In this document: piece after piece, positions 35,792 to 44,395 of the stretch | Position numbering within the stretch: the stretch's first letter is position 1 | Layout: the number at the start of each line of letters is the position of its first letter | Source of the DNA: Streptomyces sp. NA02950 | GTDB lineage: Bacteria; Actinomycetota; Actinomycetes; Streptomycetales; Streptomycetaceae | DNA length: 64,000 nt | Direction of reading: 5' to 3' | NCBI RefSeq assembly: GCF_013364155.1 | Contig: NZ_CP054916.1 | Location: 4,895,001 to 4,959,000 of the forward strand | Translations under genes and position numbers: made by a program | The notes under the pieces: generated by a model | What the model was told of the DNA's origin: nothing | What the model saw: the letters and a program-made list of their open reading frames with translations, nothing else | Databases searched by the model: none

Positions 35792-35821
35792 GAGCCCCCG
35801 GAGGTGCAACTCCGGGGGCTC
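35792..35821 (+). terminator. Hairpin just upstream of the transfer operon
   Basis: A perfect 12-bp stem GAGCCCCCGGAG / CTCCGGGGGCTC with a 6-base loop and TGTTCGGG after it. It lies 37 bp before the DUF6284 gene. It could insulate the operon from upstream transcription or attenuate it. Confidence 0.65.
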
Positions 35822-35858
35822 TGTTCGGGCCGTTCCTCTGTGGAAGGAACCACGACCC

Positions 35859-36128
35859 ATGAACCACGTTGTCACACTTCAGGACGCTGTCACGGCGTTC
35901 GCCGACTTCATGGAGCCGACGGACGCTGAGCTGGACGCGATCGACCGGGAGATGCCTGTGATCCTTGCGGACGTCGACCTGTTGGACGCGCAGATCATGA
36001 CCCTTGACCGGGTCCCGACCGAGTTCGACGAGCGGCGTATCCGCCGGGCCCGCCGCCGGGCGCTGGCCGCCCGCGTCGCCGTGATCAACCAGACGGCCGG
36101 TGCGAAGGTTTCCGGGGGTGCAGCGTGA
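35859..36128 (+). CDS. DUF6284 family small AICE protein
   Basis: 89 residues with the pattern EPTDAELDAIDREMPVILAD followed by VDLLDAQI and a basic C terminus (RRARRRALAARVA). I recognise it as DUF6284, a small soluble protein found in actinobacterial mobile elements near transfer genes; its function is unknown. TGGAAGGAACC precedes the ATG. Its stop overlaps the next GTG (GTGA). Confidence 0.8.
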   Translation: MNHVVTLQDAVTAFADFMEPTDAELDAIDREMPVILADVDLLDAQIMTLDRVPTEFDERRIRRARRRALAARVAVINQTAGAKVSGGAA

Positions 36129-36892
36129 GCGCCACACCCGTGACCGAGATCATCAGGGCTCACAAGCTGAGCGAGCCCATGCTTCGTGCCCTCTACACGG
36201 GCGAGGACGGGCAAGTGGTGGCGTGCGGTGTCCGCACGGAGCGCGCCCTGATCGCCCGGGGTCTGATCCACCCCGTCGAGAGCACACTGACGGAGAAGGG
36301 CTCTGCCCTGGTGGCGGAACTCCGTGGCCAGGGCACGGCTGTGGGGTCGACCACCCCCCGCACCGCCGCCGACCTCCCGAAGGGCACCCGCGTCATGTCT
36401 GCCGAGGGGCGCATGGGGACCGTCAACGGGGTCGACATCGGCCGCGTCACCAACACTGACCACCCGAATCACGGCCGTGAGTACGTCGGCGTGAACTGGG
36501 ACGCGGTCGAAGGTGACATGGGCTGCAACCGGCGCAGCCGCCCCTTCGTCGACGAACTGACCGTGGCCGGGGGGTGTGGCGTGACCGGCGCCAACCGTTG
36601 CCCGGCCGCTCACCACGACGACCCGACCCCGTGCGACGGCCCGGCAGTCGTGACCGTGCTGGACGCCTACAACGATGGGGCGGACGGCTGCGAGCACCAC
36701 GGCGCCCGGCTGCTGGCGTCGTTGGAGCACGGCAAGGTCTACCCCCTGCCCCACGCCCCGGCGGGCGCCGCCATCCGTGTCTTCACCGCCGCGGACGAAA
36801 TCCCGCCGTTCGTCTGGTACGAGGGCGCCCCGCGGACGCAGCCCAACCAGCGCAGCCGGGCGGAGAACCGCCGTAAGGGAGGTGCGGCATGA
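36125..36892 (+). CDS. AICE hypothetical protein with C-terminal Cys/His cluster
   Basis: 255 residues. The N-terminal 70 residues look like a winged helix (RAHKLSEPMLRALYTGEDGQ, VRTERALIARGLIHPVESTL, TEKGSALV). A middle segment (GTRVMSAEGRMGTVNGVDIG) looks like a small beta-barrel. The C-terminal part has CGVTGANRCPAAHH, PCDGPAVV and CEHHGARL, possibly a zinc site. Translationally coupled to genes on both sides. No function assigned. Confidence 0.75.
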   Translation: MSATPVTEIIRAHKLSEPMLRALYTGEDGQVVACGVRTERALIARGLIHPVESTLTEKGSALVAELRGQGTAVGSTTPRTAADLPKGTRVMSAEGRMGTVNGVDIGRVTNTDHPNHGREYVGVNWDAVEGDMGCNRRSRPFVDELTVAGGCGVTGANRCPAAHHDDPTPCDGPAVVTVLDAYNDGADGCEHHGARLLASLEHGKVYPLPHAPAGAAIRVFTAADEIPPFVWYEGAPRTQPNQRSRAENRRKGGAA

Positions 36893-37743
36893 GCGCCAAG
36901 ACCGTTCTTCCCGCCGTGGCGATGACGGCGGTGTCCATGGTCCTCACTCTGGCCGTGGTCTTGATGTGGCTGGGCACGGCGGTGCCGTGGCTGGTCGCGC
37001 TGGTCGTCGGTCTCGGCATCGACGGTGGATGGCTCGCCACGCTCGCCTATGAACGCCGACTCGCCGCGCAGGGCGACCACAACCGCACCGTGACGGGCGT
37101 GGGCTGGTTCTTCGGCCTGGTCGCCACCAGCGTCCTCATCGCTCACGCACTGACCGCCGAAGAATCTTCCGGCGCGTGGCTGGCCGTGGCCTGGCTGCCC
37201 CTCGCAGCTAAGGCACTGTGGCTGGTGCACGGACAGTGGGAGCGCACCGCCCTCACCCCGGCCGCGCTCGGTGCGATCCGGGGAATCCAGCAAGAGGCCC
37301 GTGACGAAGCAGCCGTTGCCCGTGCTCGGCTGCGGGCGGACGCCACCGCCGAGGAGACCCGGCTGACGGCCGTGACGGGGGCCGGTGCCCGCGTCGCGCG
37401 CGTCCAGGCGAAGACCGCAAAGACCCTCTCGCGGGCGTGGTCGACGCTGGAGACGGCGCGGCAGGGCGAGGACACCGGCAGGGCGCTGACCTGCGTGACG
37501 AGCCGCGTCACGCCCGGCGTCACATCCCGCTGGGAACTCCCCGTCTGGGGCCCCACAGAGCCGGTCACCGCGTTGGAGACGGCACCCGCGCTCACGGATG
37601 AGGCGCTTGACGCGCTGGTCGACGAGATCCGCAACAGCGAGACGCCCGCCCTGTCCTACCGTGAGATGGCCACTCGTTTCAGGGCGGCTGGCTACTCCGC
37701 CTCAGAGGTCCGGCTTCGGGCCGCGTGGAAGCGCGTGGCGTGA
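36889..37743 (+). CDS. AICE membrane protein with coiled coil and C-terminal HTH-like end
   Basis: 284 residues. Four spans lie in the first 115 residues (VAMTAVSMVLTLAVVLMWLG, PWLVALVVGLGIDGGWLATL, GWFFGLVATSVLIAHAL, WLAVAWLPLAAKALWLVHG), reminiscent of DUF2637-type Spd proteins. A charged helical region follows, then YREMATRFRAAGYSASEVRL, which looks like a small DNA-binding helix pair. It overlaps its neighbours (ATGA upstream, TGATG downstream). It probably works with the translocase in transfer or spreading. Confidence 0.78.
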   Translation: MSAKTVLPAVAMTAVSMVLTLAVVLMWLGTAVPWLVALVVGLGIDGGWLATLAYERRLAAQGDHNRTVTGVGWFFGLVATSVLIAHALTAEESSGAWLAVAWLPLAAKALWLVHGQWERTALTPAALGAIRGIQQEARDEAAVARARLRADATAEETRLTAVTGAGARVARVQAKTAKTLSRAWSTLETARQGEDTGRALTCVTSRVTPGVTSRWELPVWGPTEPVTALETAPALTDEALDALVDEIRNSETPALSYREMATRFRAAGYSASEVRLRAAWKRVA

Positions 37744-37838
37744 TGGGGGCACTGCGGATCGGCTCCGTGTGCACGGGTTACACGGTGGCCGCGCTCGGCT
37801 TCCTCGCGCCCACTGCCCTCCCCGTCCGTGCCGCCTGA
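37743..37838 (+). CDS. Possible 31-residue protein coupled to the membrane protein
   Basis: ATG overlaps the preceding stop (TGATG). The 31-codon frame reads MGALRIGSVCTGYTVAALGF and then stops after ten more residues. The start is similar to the first motif of C5-cytosine methyltransferases (RIGSLCTGYGGL), so it may be the stump of a lost methyltransferase gene, or a small hydrophobic peptide. Confidence 0.35.
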   Translation: MGALRIGSVCTGYTVAALGFLAPTALPVRAA

Positions 37839-37927
37839 ACTGCGCAAAACGATCCGGCGGGGTCGCTCCGCTCACCTCCTACAGCGACGGACCGGCCCCG
37901 CCTTTCCTCCCACTGGAAGGACCCTCA

Positions 37928-40153
37928 GTGAAGCACCCCGACGACGAGAACGAACTGTTCAATCGACTCGAAGCGGAGATGTCGGCCGACTCCGGGGGCG
38001 AGGTAGTCGACCTCGACAAGGCGCGGTCGGCCCGTTCGGAGTCGGCCGACCCGACCGCCCGGCCGGACGCCGACCCGTCGGCCGACTCCGACACCGCTCG
38101 GTCGGGTGCCGAGTCGGGCGACCCGACCGCACCCGTGATGGTCGACCAACCGACTCCGACGGCCACCGGTCCGGGCTACCTCGGTCGGCTGCTCGGGGCA
38201 CAGCGCCGTGCGGTCGTTCCCGTGTGGCTGCGATCGGTGGCGGAACTGCGGACCGCCACCGCGTGGGTGGCCCGCCACTATGCCCACGCCGCCGGGTACC
38301 ACGCGCTGCGCACCCCGGCCTACGCCGCCCGGCTCGCCCTGCAAGCCCCGACCGGCACCGCCCGATTCGTGGGCGGCACGATGCGGTGGATGGCCGACCG
38401 TGAGGGCGAGCCGGTCCGACTCGCCGCGGTCCGGCGTGAGGACGCTGCGGAGTATCTGAAGCTGTCGCGGCAGCGCGATGGACGCGTCCGACTGCGCACC
38501 CTCGTTGCGGTGCTCGCACTGTTCGTCGGCCTGGGCGCCGCGCTCGCGATGTACGTGCTCGCCCCCGGCTGGCTTCAGGCGGTGTCGGTGAGCGCGGTCG
38601 TGATGGCGCTCGGGTTCGCAGGTCAGCAGGCGGATGCCCCGGTCATCCACCGGGCGGTGGAACTGCCCAAGGCGGTCAAGCTCACCAGTGACATCGTGCT
38701 GCGGGCGCTCGGGGCGCTCGGCATCCCCACCATCAACCAGGCGCAGGCCAAGGGGCGCGAGGGGTTCGAGTTCACCGCCCCCATCACCCGCGACGGCCCC
38801 GGCTGGCGCGCGGAGGGCAACCTCCCCTACGGCGTCACGGTGACCGACGTCATCGAGCGCCGCGACCGGCTCGCCTCCGGCCTGCGCCGCCCGCTCGGGT
38901 GTGTGTGGCCCGAGGCGGTACCGGATGAGCACACCGGACACCTCGTGCTCTGGGTGGGGGACCAGGACATGTCCCGCGCCAAGCAGCCCAAGTGGCCGCT
39001 GCTCAAGGCGGGTTCGGTGGACCTGTTCAAGCCGGTCGCCTACGGCACCGACCAGCGCGGACGCTGGGTCGTGGCGACGCTGATGTACATCGCGGGCGTC
39101 ATCGGCGCCATCCCCCGGATGGGCAAGACGTTCCTGCTGCGTCTGCTGCTGCTCATCGCCGCCCTGGACCCGCGGGCGGAGCTGCACACCTACGACATGA
39201 AGGGCACCGGCGACCTGGACCCGGTCGGCGACGCAGCCTCCCACCGGCACGCCGCGGGCGACGATGACGAGTCCATCGAGTACTGCCTGAACGACTTCCG
39301 GGCGCTGCGCGAGGAACTGCGGCGCCGCACCAAGGTGATCCGTTCGCTTCCGCGGGATGTCTGCCCGGAATCGAAGGTGACCAGTGCTCTTGCCGACAAG
39401 CGTTCCCTTGGGCTGCACCCGATCGTGATCGGGGTGGATGAGTGCCAGGTGCTCTTCGAGCACCCCGAGCACGCCAAGGAGTTCGAGGAGATCGCCACCG
39501 ACCTGGTCAAGCGCGGTCCGGCCACCGGCATCGTGCTGCTGCTCGCCACGCAGCGCCCGGACGCCAAGGCGCTGCCCACCGGCATCAGCGCGAACGCGTC
39601 GGCCCGCTGGTGCCTGAAGGTCATGGGCCAGCTGGAGAACGACATGGTGCTCGGCACCTCCGCCTACAAGCGCGGGGTGCGGGCGACGATGTTCGCCTGG
39701 GGTGACAAGGGCATTCACTACTTCGTCGGTGAAGGGTCGGACGCCCGGATCGTGCGCGCCATCTACATCGACGGCCGCGACGCCGAAGACGTCGGCGCCC
39801 GCGCCCGCCGCCTGCGAGAGGAAGCGGGCACGCTGTCCGGGCACGCGCTCGGGGAGGCACCCGAGCCGGTCACCACCGCTTATGACCTGCTGCGCGACAT
39901 CCTCGCTGTGGTACCGGCCGATGAGCCCAAGGTGTGGTCCGAGACCGTCGTCGCCCGGCTCGCAGAGCTGCGCGAGGAGGTCTACGACGGCTGGGACCCT
40001 GAGGGGCTGGCCGCGGCCCTGAAGCCGCACGGCGTCTCCACGATCCAGGTGGGCCGCCGCGTGAAGGGCAAGGTCGTCAACCGGCGTGGCATCGACCGCT
40101 CCCACATCGTTGCCGCGATTGCGGAGCGTGACGGAAAGCGGGACGCGGGCTGA
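37928..40153 (+). CDS. FtsK/SpoIIIE-type conjugative DNA translocase (TraB-like)
   Basis: 741 residues from a GTG with GGAAGGA upstream. An acidic N terminus (1-80) is followed by two spans (about 180-230: [35 protein letters not shown]) and the motor domain: a Walker A variant ([13 protein letters not shown], about 395), Walker B ([12 protein letters not shown]) and [13 protein letters not shown]. The C-terminal 80 residues form a winged-helix-like tail ([32 protein letters not shown]) that in TraB proteins reads clt repeats. It should pump double-stranded element DNA into recipients. The palindrome cluster directly downstream is a candidate recognition site. Confidence 0.92.
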   Translation: MKHPDDENELFNRLEAEMSADSGGEVVDLDKARSARSESADPTARPDADPSADSDTARSGAESGDPTAPVMVDQPTPTATGPGYLGRLLGAQRRAVVPVWLRSVAELRTATAWVARHYAHAAGYHALRTPAYAARLALQAPTGTARFVGGTMRWMADREGEPVRLAAVRREDAAEYLKLSRQRDGRVRLRTLVAVLALFVGLGAALAMYVLAPGWLQAVSVSAVVMALGFAGQQADAPVIHRAVELPKAVKLTSDIVLRALGALGIPTINQAQAKGREGFEFTAPITRDGPGWRAEGNLPYGVTVTDVIERRDRLASGLRRPLGCVWPEAVPDEHTGHLVLWVGDQDMSRAKQPKWPLLKAGSVDLFKPVAYGTDQRGRWVVATLMYIAGVIGAIPRMGKTFLLRLLLLIAALDPRAELHTYDMKGTGDLDPVGDAASHRHAAGDDDESIEYCLNDFRALREELRRRTKVIRSLPRDVCPESKVTSALADKRSLGLHPIVIGVDECQVLFEHPEHAKEFEEIATDLVKRGPATGIVLLLATQRPDAKALPTGISANASARWCLKVMGQLENDMVLGTSAYKRGVRATMFAWGDKGIHYFVGEGSDARIVRAIYIDGRDAEDVGARARRLREEAGTLSGHALGEAPEPVTTAYDLLRDILAVVPADEPKVWSETVVARLAELREEVYDGWDPEGLAAALKPHGVSTIQVGRRVKGKVVNRRGIDRSHIVAAIAERDGKRDAG

Positions 40154-40162
40154 GGCTCCGGG

Positions 40163-40253
40163 GCCGCTAGCGCTAGCGGCACACCCCGCTAACGTTAGCG
40201 GCCCCGCTAGCGCCCCAAACCGCTCCTGATCAGGCCGCTAGCGGATAGCGGCC
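40163..40253. repeat. Palindrome cluster behind the translocase gene, clt candidate
   Basis: GCCGCTAGCGCTAGCGGC (40163-40180, perfect palindrome), CCGCTAACGTTAGCGG (40186-40201, perfect palindrome), CCGCTAGCG (40205-40213) and GGCCGCTA-GCGGA-TAGCGGCC (40233-40253) share the half-site CCGCTA(G/A)C. It starts 10 bp after the translocase stop. Confidence 0.7.
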
Positions 40254-40294
40254 CACCTGCGGAAACCCCTGAAACCCGCCTGGAAGGGCCCGTC

Positions 40295-40552
40295 ATGACC
40301 CCTGTCCTGCTCGCTATCGCTCTGGTTCTAGGCGTAACACTCTGTTACGTCGCCGTGTGTGCTGCCTCGCCGTTCGGCAACTGCCGCAAGTGCAACGGCT
40401 GGGGCTTCGCCATGAAGACCGACCGCAAGGGCCGGATGAAGCGCGGCAAGGACTGCCGCCGCTGCAAGGCAACCGGCAAGCGCATACGCGTCGGCCGCTG
40501 GCTCTACAACCGCTGGGCCCGCATCTACCGCGCCGGTACCCACACCTCCTGA
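40295..40552 (+). CDS. Small membrane protein with a four-Cys zinc motif
   Basis: 85 residues: one N-terminal span (LLAIALVLGVTLCYVAVCAA) and a cytoplasmic zinc-ribbon-like part (CRKCNGWGFAMKTDRKGR, then CRRCKATGKR), similar to the CxxC-G pairs of DnaJ-type fingers, and a basic C terminus. It belongs to the small membrane proteins of the transfer region. Confidence 0.75.
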   Translation: MTPVLLAIALVLGVTLCYVAVCAASPFGNCRKCNGWGFAMKTDRKGRMKRGKDCRRCKATGKRIRVGRWLYNRWARIYRAGTHTS

Positions 40553-40566
40553 CCGGAAGGCTCCCG

Positions 40567-40761
40567 ATGACCCTGAACATCTCCGCCGTGCTGCTGTTCG
40601 GCGCCGCGTCCGCCCTCGCCGTCAAGACCAAGTCCGCCGGAGGCGGCGCGGCCATCGCCCTGTTCCTCTTCGGGTTCTTCGCCGCCGGAACCGGCGCGTA
40701 TGAGCCCATCCACAACCTCGTGCAGGCGTCCGCCGACACCATCGCCCAACTCGGCAACTGA
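40567..40761 (+). CDS. 64-residue membrane protein (Spd-like)
   Basis: Two hydrophobic stretches (LNISAVLLFGAASALAV and AAIALFLFGFFAAGTGAY) make up most of this peptide. CCGGAAGG precedes the ATG at 40567. Small proteins like this between translocase and replication genes in Streptomyces plasmids are usually spread genes that help intramycelial plasmid movement. Confidence 0.75.
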   Translation: MTLNISAVLLFGAASALAVKTKSAGGGAAIALFLFGFFAAGTGAYEPIHNLVQASADTIAQLGN

Positions 40762-40776
40762 CCGGAGGCCACGACC

Positions 40777-41238
40777 GTGAACGAACACACTCGCCTCCCG
40801 ACCGCGTACGAGACGGCGGCCCTGGACGTCCACCACCCCACCCCGACCACGCCCGCACACATGGCGCCGCTCGTGCCCATGCAGCCCGGCGACATCCCGA
40901 CAGTGGCGAGCGTCGTCCTGCCCGACGGCCGCGTCGTCACCGGCTACGCCATCACCCCCGTGCACCCCGAGCCGGTCACGCACAAGCCGCCCGTCTCCCG
41001 CGCCGCTGTGAACATCGCGCTCGGGGGCATCGGGTTCGCCGCCGTGTGCGGCGGGCTGTTCCTGCTGACCGCGCTCATCACCGCCCTGACCGCACTCATC
41101 ACCCAGCTCGTCATCCTCGCCGCCGTCATCTTCGGCGGGTGGGTGGCCGTGCAGGTCTTCAGCGCGAGCGGCCACAAGGGCGGGACCACCGTCAACATCC
41201 GCAAGGCCGTCATCAAGCGCAACCACTTCCACAGCTAG
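40777..41238 (+). CDS. Spd-like membrane protein
   Basis: 153 residues from a GTG with CCGGAGG upstream. The soluble N terminus (1-70) is Pro/His-rich; two adjacent spans follow (NIALGGIGFAAVCGGLFLLT, LITQLVILAAVIFGGWVAVQ) and a short basic end. It lies last in the transfer operon, just before a terminator. Role in spreading is inferred from position and size. Confidence 0.75.
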   Translation: MNEHTRLPTAYETAALDVHHPTPTTPAHMAPLVPMQPGDIPTVASVVLPDGRVVTGYAITPVHPEPVTHKPPVSRAAVNIALGGIGFAAVCGGLFLLTALITALTALITQLVILAAVIFGGWVAVQVFSASGHKGGTTVNIRKAVIKRNHFHS

Positions 41239-41245
41239 CTACGCC

Positions 41246-41288
41246 AAGGGCGGCCCCTTCGTCTCGCCAAAGTCGCGGGGCCGCCCTT
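41246..41288 (+). terminator. Terminator of the transfer operon
   Basis: A perfect 12-bp stem AAGGGCGGCCCC / GGGGCCGCCCTT with a 19-base loop, 8 bp after the stop of the Spd-like gene. Confidence 0.75.
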
Positions 41289-41329
41289 GTCCAACCTGCC
41301 GTGAACTGACCTGTTGGAGGTCTCCCAGC

Positions 41330-42178
41330 ATGACCCAACAGACCCCCCTCCGGCGAGTGGCACTCACCTTGGCCGCCGCCGGACTCCCTGTGCTGCCCCT
41401 GCGCGCGGGCAAGGCGCCCTTCGGCAACTGCCACCAGTGCGCGAACAACGCGTGCGGCGGTCGGCCGAACATGAAGACCGCCGGGCCGTGCCGCTGCCCC
41501 GGCGTCTGCCACGCGTGGGCCGCCGCCACCACCGACCCCGCAGTGATCACGTCCCTCGCATGGGCCCACGCCTGGCGCCGGGCCGTCTGCGTCGCCTACC
41601 ACCCCGGCGCCGCCGGGGTGACCGTGGTGGACCTGGACGACGCGGCGGCCGTGGCATGGGCCCGTGAGACCCTGCCCGCCACCCGGACCGTGGAGACGAC
41701 GCGCGGTGAGCACTGGATCTACCAAGGCACCATGACGTCGTCCAACGCAGTCCGCCCCGGTGTCGACATCAAGTCGTCCATGTCCTACGCCCGCTACCTC
41801 GGGCCTGGTACCGGCACCATGGCCGCCCTGCCCGATGCCGTTCGCGCGCTGGCCGTGAAGGAACCCGCCGCGGTCCGGCCCGCACCGCATGTCGTGAGCG
41901 TGCCCGCGCTGGCCAGGGGCGGGGAGTGCCGCCACCGCACCCCCACCTACCTGGACCGCGGGATCACCATGGCGGAAGCCCGCATCAACGACGCCCGCGA
42001 GGCAATCCACGCGACCGTGTACCGGACGTTCCTGGCTGTGCTGTCCGCGCACGGCCGGTGCGGGTGCCTCACGGACGCTCACGTGCAGCGGCTGTTCGCC
42101 GCCGCACAGGCCAAGGGCGAGACGTCTCGGCACTGCGCCGACGCGTGGACCAACGCCCGCACCCGGTTGGGGCTGTAA
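41330..42178 (+). CDS. Bifunctional DNA primase/polymerase
   Basis: 282 residues. The N-terminal prim-pol domain has the typical start (ALTLAAAGLPVLPLRAGKAP), a Cys-rich insertion (NCHQCANNACGGRPN and CRCPGVCHAWAAAT), the metal strand GVTVVDLDD, TTRGEHWIYQG and GVDIKSSMSYARYLGPGT. The C-terminal 90 residues contain CRHRTPTYLDRGITMAEA and a helical end. Works with the ATPase 2 bp downstream to replicate the excised AICE. Confidence 0.9.
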   Translation: MTQQTPLRRVALTLAAAGLPVLPLRAGKAPFGNCHQCANNACGGRPNMKTAGPCRCPGVCHAWAAATTDPAVITSLAWAHAWRRAVCVAYHPGAAGVTVVDLDDAAAVAWARETLPATRTVETTRGEHWIYQGTMTSSNAVRPGVDIKSSMSYARYLGPGTGTMAALPDAVRALAVKEPAAVRPAPHVVSVPALARGGECRHRTPTYLDRGITMAEARINDAREAIHATVYRTFLAVLSAHGRCGCLTDAHVQRLFAAAQAKGETSRHCADAWTNARTRLGL

Positions 42179-42180
42179 CC

Positions 42181-43653
42181 GTGGCTGACGACGACAAGAA
42201 CCCGGCGCGTGAGGTCATCGCGGACTACGCACAGGCGCACTTCCGGTACTTCCGCACCGCCGACGGCACCGTGTACGCGCAGCGCAACGGCCACCCCGTG
42301 GCCCGCCCGATTCGTTCCCAGGGCACGACAGGCAGCCACCGCCAGGAACTCATGGTCGGCCTCTTCCGCGACGGGCATGGCGTGTTCAACGGCACCGCAT
42401 TGAAAGAGGCGTTGGACTTGATCGAAGCACTCGCTCTGACCGAGGACGTACAGCCCGTTTACATCCGCGTCGCCCCCGGATTCGACGGAGCAACGTGGCT
42501 GGACCTGGGACGGACCGACGGGCGGTCGGTCCGTATCCACCCCACCGGGTGGGACATCGCCATTCCCGACCCGCATGAGGTGTGCTGGCGCCGCACACAG
42601 CTCACCGGCGAACTGCCCCTGCCGGTCAAGGACACCGACGGCAAGGGCATCGACCTCCTGTTGCGGCTGACCAACTTCGCCAATGCCGAGACGGAGTGCC
42701 TGGCCCTCGCCTGGCTCATCGGCAGTCTCGGGCCGTCCGTGCCCGTCCCGGCCCCGTTCCTCACCGGCCCGCAGGGCGCCGGCAAGTCCACCGCCGGGCG
42801 GATGCTCATCCGGATCATCGAGGGCATGAGCAGCGACCTGCGCCGCGCCCCGAAGGACGAGGAGAACCTGATCGCGGCCGTGGCCGCCGGATGGGTCACC
42901 GCCCTGGACAACCTTTCCCACATGACCCCGGACCTGTCCGACGCCATGTGCTGCATCGTCACCGGCGCCGAGAACGTCAAACGCGCTCTCTTCACCGACG
43001 GAGACGTGTTCCGCGCCCGCTACCGCCGCCCCCTGCTTCTGACCGGCATCGACGTGGGCGTCATCCGCCCCGACCTCGCCGAACGACTCCTACCCCTGCG
43101 TCTGGAGCGGCCGAAGATCCGGCGCACCGAGGCGGAACTGTGGGCGGAGTACGCGGAGGTTCTGCCCGTGGTCCTCGGGTCCCTCCTGGATCTCACGGTC
43201 AAGGTGCGCGCTGTCGAGGCGGAGACACCCACGGACCTGCGCATGGCGGACTTCGCGCACCTGTGCGCGCAGCTCGACGCGGCGACCGGTTTCGGAGCGC
43301 TGACCGCGTACCGGGCGAGTCTGGACGATCTCAATGACGACGTGATCGAGGGTGATCTGTTGGCGCAGACCGTCCTGCGGCACGCTGCCGACGTCGAACC
43401 GGGCGCGGAGCAGCGGATGACGTCCACGGAGTGGCTGCACTGCCTCACCCGCCTCTACACCGGCGAGGACTTCCGCCCCCTGCCCAAGGGGTGGCCGACC
43501 ACCGGCAAAGTCCTCTCCGACCGCCTCAAGCGTCTACAACCGACCCTGGCCGCCCGGGGCGTCCTCATCGACTCGGGCCGCACCAGGGAGGGCCGCTACA
43601 TCGAGATGACCCGCTCACCGGCCACGCCCCCGTACGAGCAACAGGCGTTCTGA
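42181..43653 (+). CDS. AICE replication ATPase (DNA helicase-like)
   Basis: 490 residues from a GTG. N-terminal domain with FRYFRTADGTVYAQRNGHPV, then a P-loop ATPase core: Walker A (TGPQGAGKSTAGRML, about 198), a hydrophobic strand ending in a single acidic residue (AGWVTALDNLSH) as Walker B and an Arg finger-like stretch (VFRARYRRPLLLTG). This is the plasmid/phage primase-associated ATPase type that follows prim-pol genes. It ends 173 bp before the iteron array. Confidence 0.85.
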   Translation: MADDDKNPAREVIADYAQAHFRYFRTADGTVYAQRNGHPVARPIRSQGTTGSHRQELMVGLFRDGHGVFNGTALKEALDLIEALALTEDVQPVYIRVAPGFDGATWLDLGRTDGRSVRIHPTGWDIAIPDPHEVCWRRTQLTGELPLPVKDTDGKGIDLLLRLTNFANAETECLALAWLIGSLGPSVPVPAPFLTGPQGAGKSTAGRMLIRIIEGMSSDLRRAPKDEENLIAAVAAGWVTALDNLSHMTPDLSDAMCCIVTGAENVKRALFTDGDVFRARYRRPLLLTGIDVGVIRPDLAERLLPLRLERPKIRRTEAELWAEYAEVLPVVLGSLLDLTVKVRAVEAETPTDLRMADFAHLCAQLDAATGFGALTAYRASLDDLNDDVIEGDLLAQTVLRHAADVEPGAEQRMTSTEWLHCLTRLYTGEDFRPLPKGWPTTGKVLSDRLKRLQPTLAARGVLIDSGRTREGRYIEMTRSPATPPYEQQAF

Positions 43654-44108
43654 CCGGCACCGTGCCGACCGCACGAGCAAGAGGAGCACCACCTGCGGAG
43701 CGTGCTCCTCTTGCTGTTCGGCGGAACGCCGCCCGATGGTCGCTCCGCGCAGCGGCTCCTTCTTCACGCCCTAAGCCGCACTGCACCACCACAGATGCCT
43801 CTCTCTTTTTCCTAAGTGGGGAACGCTGCGTCACCTGCGTCACGGGCACCCGGAAAACGCCGGGTGGCCTGCGCATACGGGCGTGACGCAGACGGCTGTT
43901 CTCTGCGTCACGCCGCGTCACCTGCGTCACGCGTGACGAACAGCCTGCGTCACCGGTGACGCACCACCGGTGCTCTGCGTCACCCGAAACCCGCCGTTCA
44001 GACTCCATGAATGACGCAGGTGACGCTGTGACGCAGAAATCCGCACCTAGGACACACACGTGGCCACAAGAGGCACCCGAGACCTTCCCGCCTAGGAGGC
44101 ACTCCGGA
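43654..44108. other. Non-coding replication-origin region
   Basis: No gene is supported in these 455 bp. The right half is filled by the TGCGTCAC repeats; the left half contains CTCTCTTTTTCC (43801-43812), an AT-richer pyrimidine run. Confidence 0.55.
43827..44036. repeat. Iteron array, candidate AICE origin of replication
   Basis: The octamer TGCGTCAC or its complement GTGACGCA appears 13 times in 210 bp, nine exact and four with one mismatch. Exact copies start at 43827, 43836, 43904, 43923, 43946 and 43976 (direct) and 43883, 43956 and 44029 (inverted). The array lies between the replication genes and xis. Direct and inverted pairs (for example 43946/43956) can form hairpins. Confidence 0.75.
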
Positions 44109-44321
44109 ATGAGCGTCACGCTCGCCGCTCCTACCGAGCGGCTCCTGTACCGACCGGAAGAAGCCGCGGCGGCGCTGAACATCGGCCGCTCGCTGGTCTA
44201 TGAAGAGATCCGCCTCGGACGACTCCAGACCGTCCGCATCGGCCGTCGCCGTCTCGTGCCGCCCGAGTATGTCGCGCAGTACGTCGAACTCCTCAAGCGC
44301 GAGGCGGAAGCCACCGCCTGA
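44109..44321 (+). CDS. xis: Excisionase of the tRNA-Pro AICE
   Basis: 70 residues with the Xis-type HTH: RLLYRPEEAAAALNIGRSLV, YEEIRLGRLQTVRIGRRRLVP. The ATG at 44109 comes after TAGGAGGCACTCCGGA. It directly follows the iteron array and precedes int by 74 bp. Confidence 0.9.
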   Translation: MSVTLAAPTERLLYRPEEAAAALNIGRSLVYEEIRLGRLQTVRIGRRRLVPPEYVAQYVELLKREAEATA

Positions 44322-44342
44322 GCTTTTCATCACCGCAGTTCC

Positions 44343-44374
44343 ACAGGGCCGCGTCCATCAGGGCGCGGCCCTGT
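44343..44374 (+). terminator. Hairpin between xis and int
   Basis: An 11-bp perfect stem ACAGGGCCGCG / CGCGGCCCTGT with a 10-base loop. It may limit read-through from xis into int. Confidence 0.65.
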
Positions 44375-44395
44375 CCTATGGAGGCACAACAGAAC

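Noticed and set aside
35375..35793. Short frames between the GntR operators and the DUF6284 gene
   Set aside because: TTG starts without ribosome sites, mixed codon bias and no similarity recognised.
37925..40105. A 726-codon open frame antisense to the translocase
   Set aside because: Mirror of the real coding strand; no start signal and no recognisable motif.
43827..44036. CRISPR array
   Set aside because: The repeats are only 8 bp, irregularly spaced and in both orientations, with no cas genes; this fits iterons.
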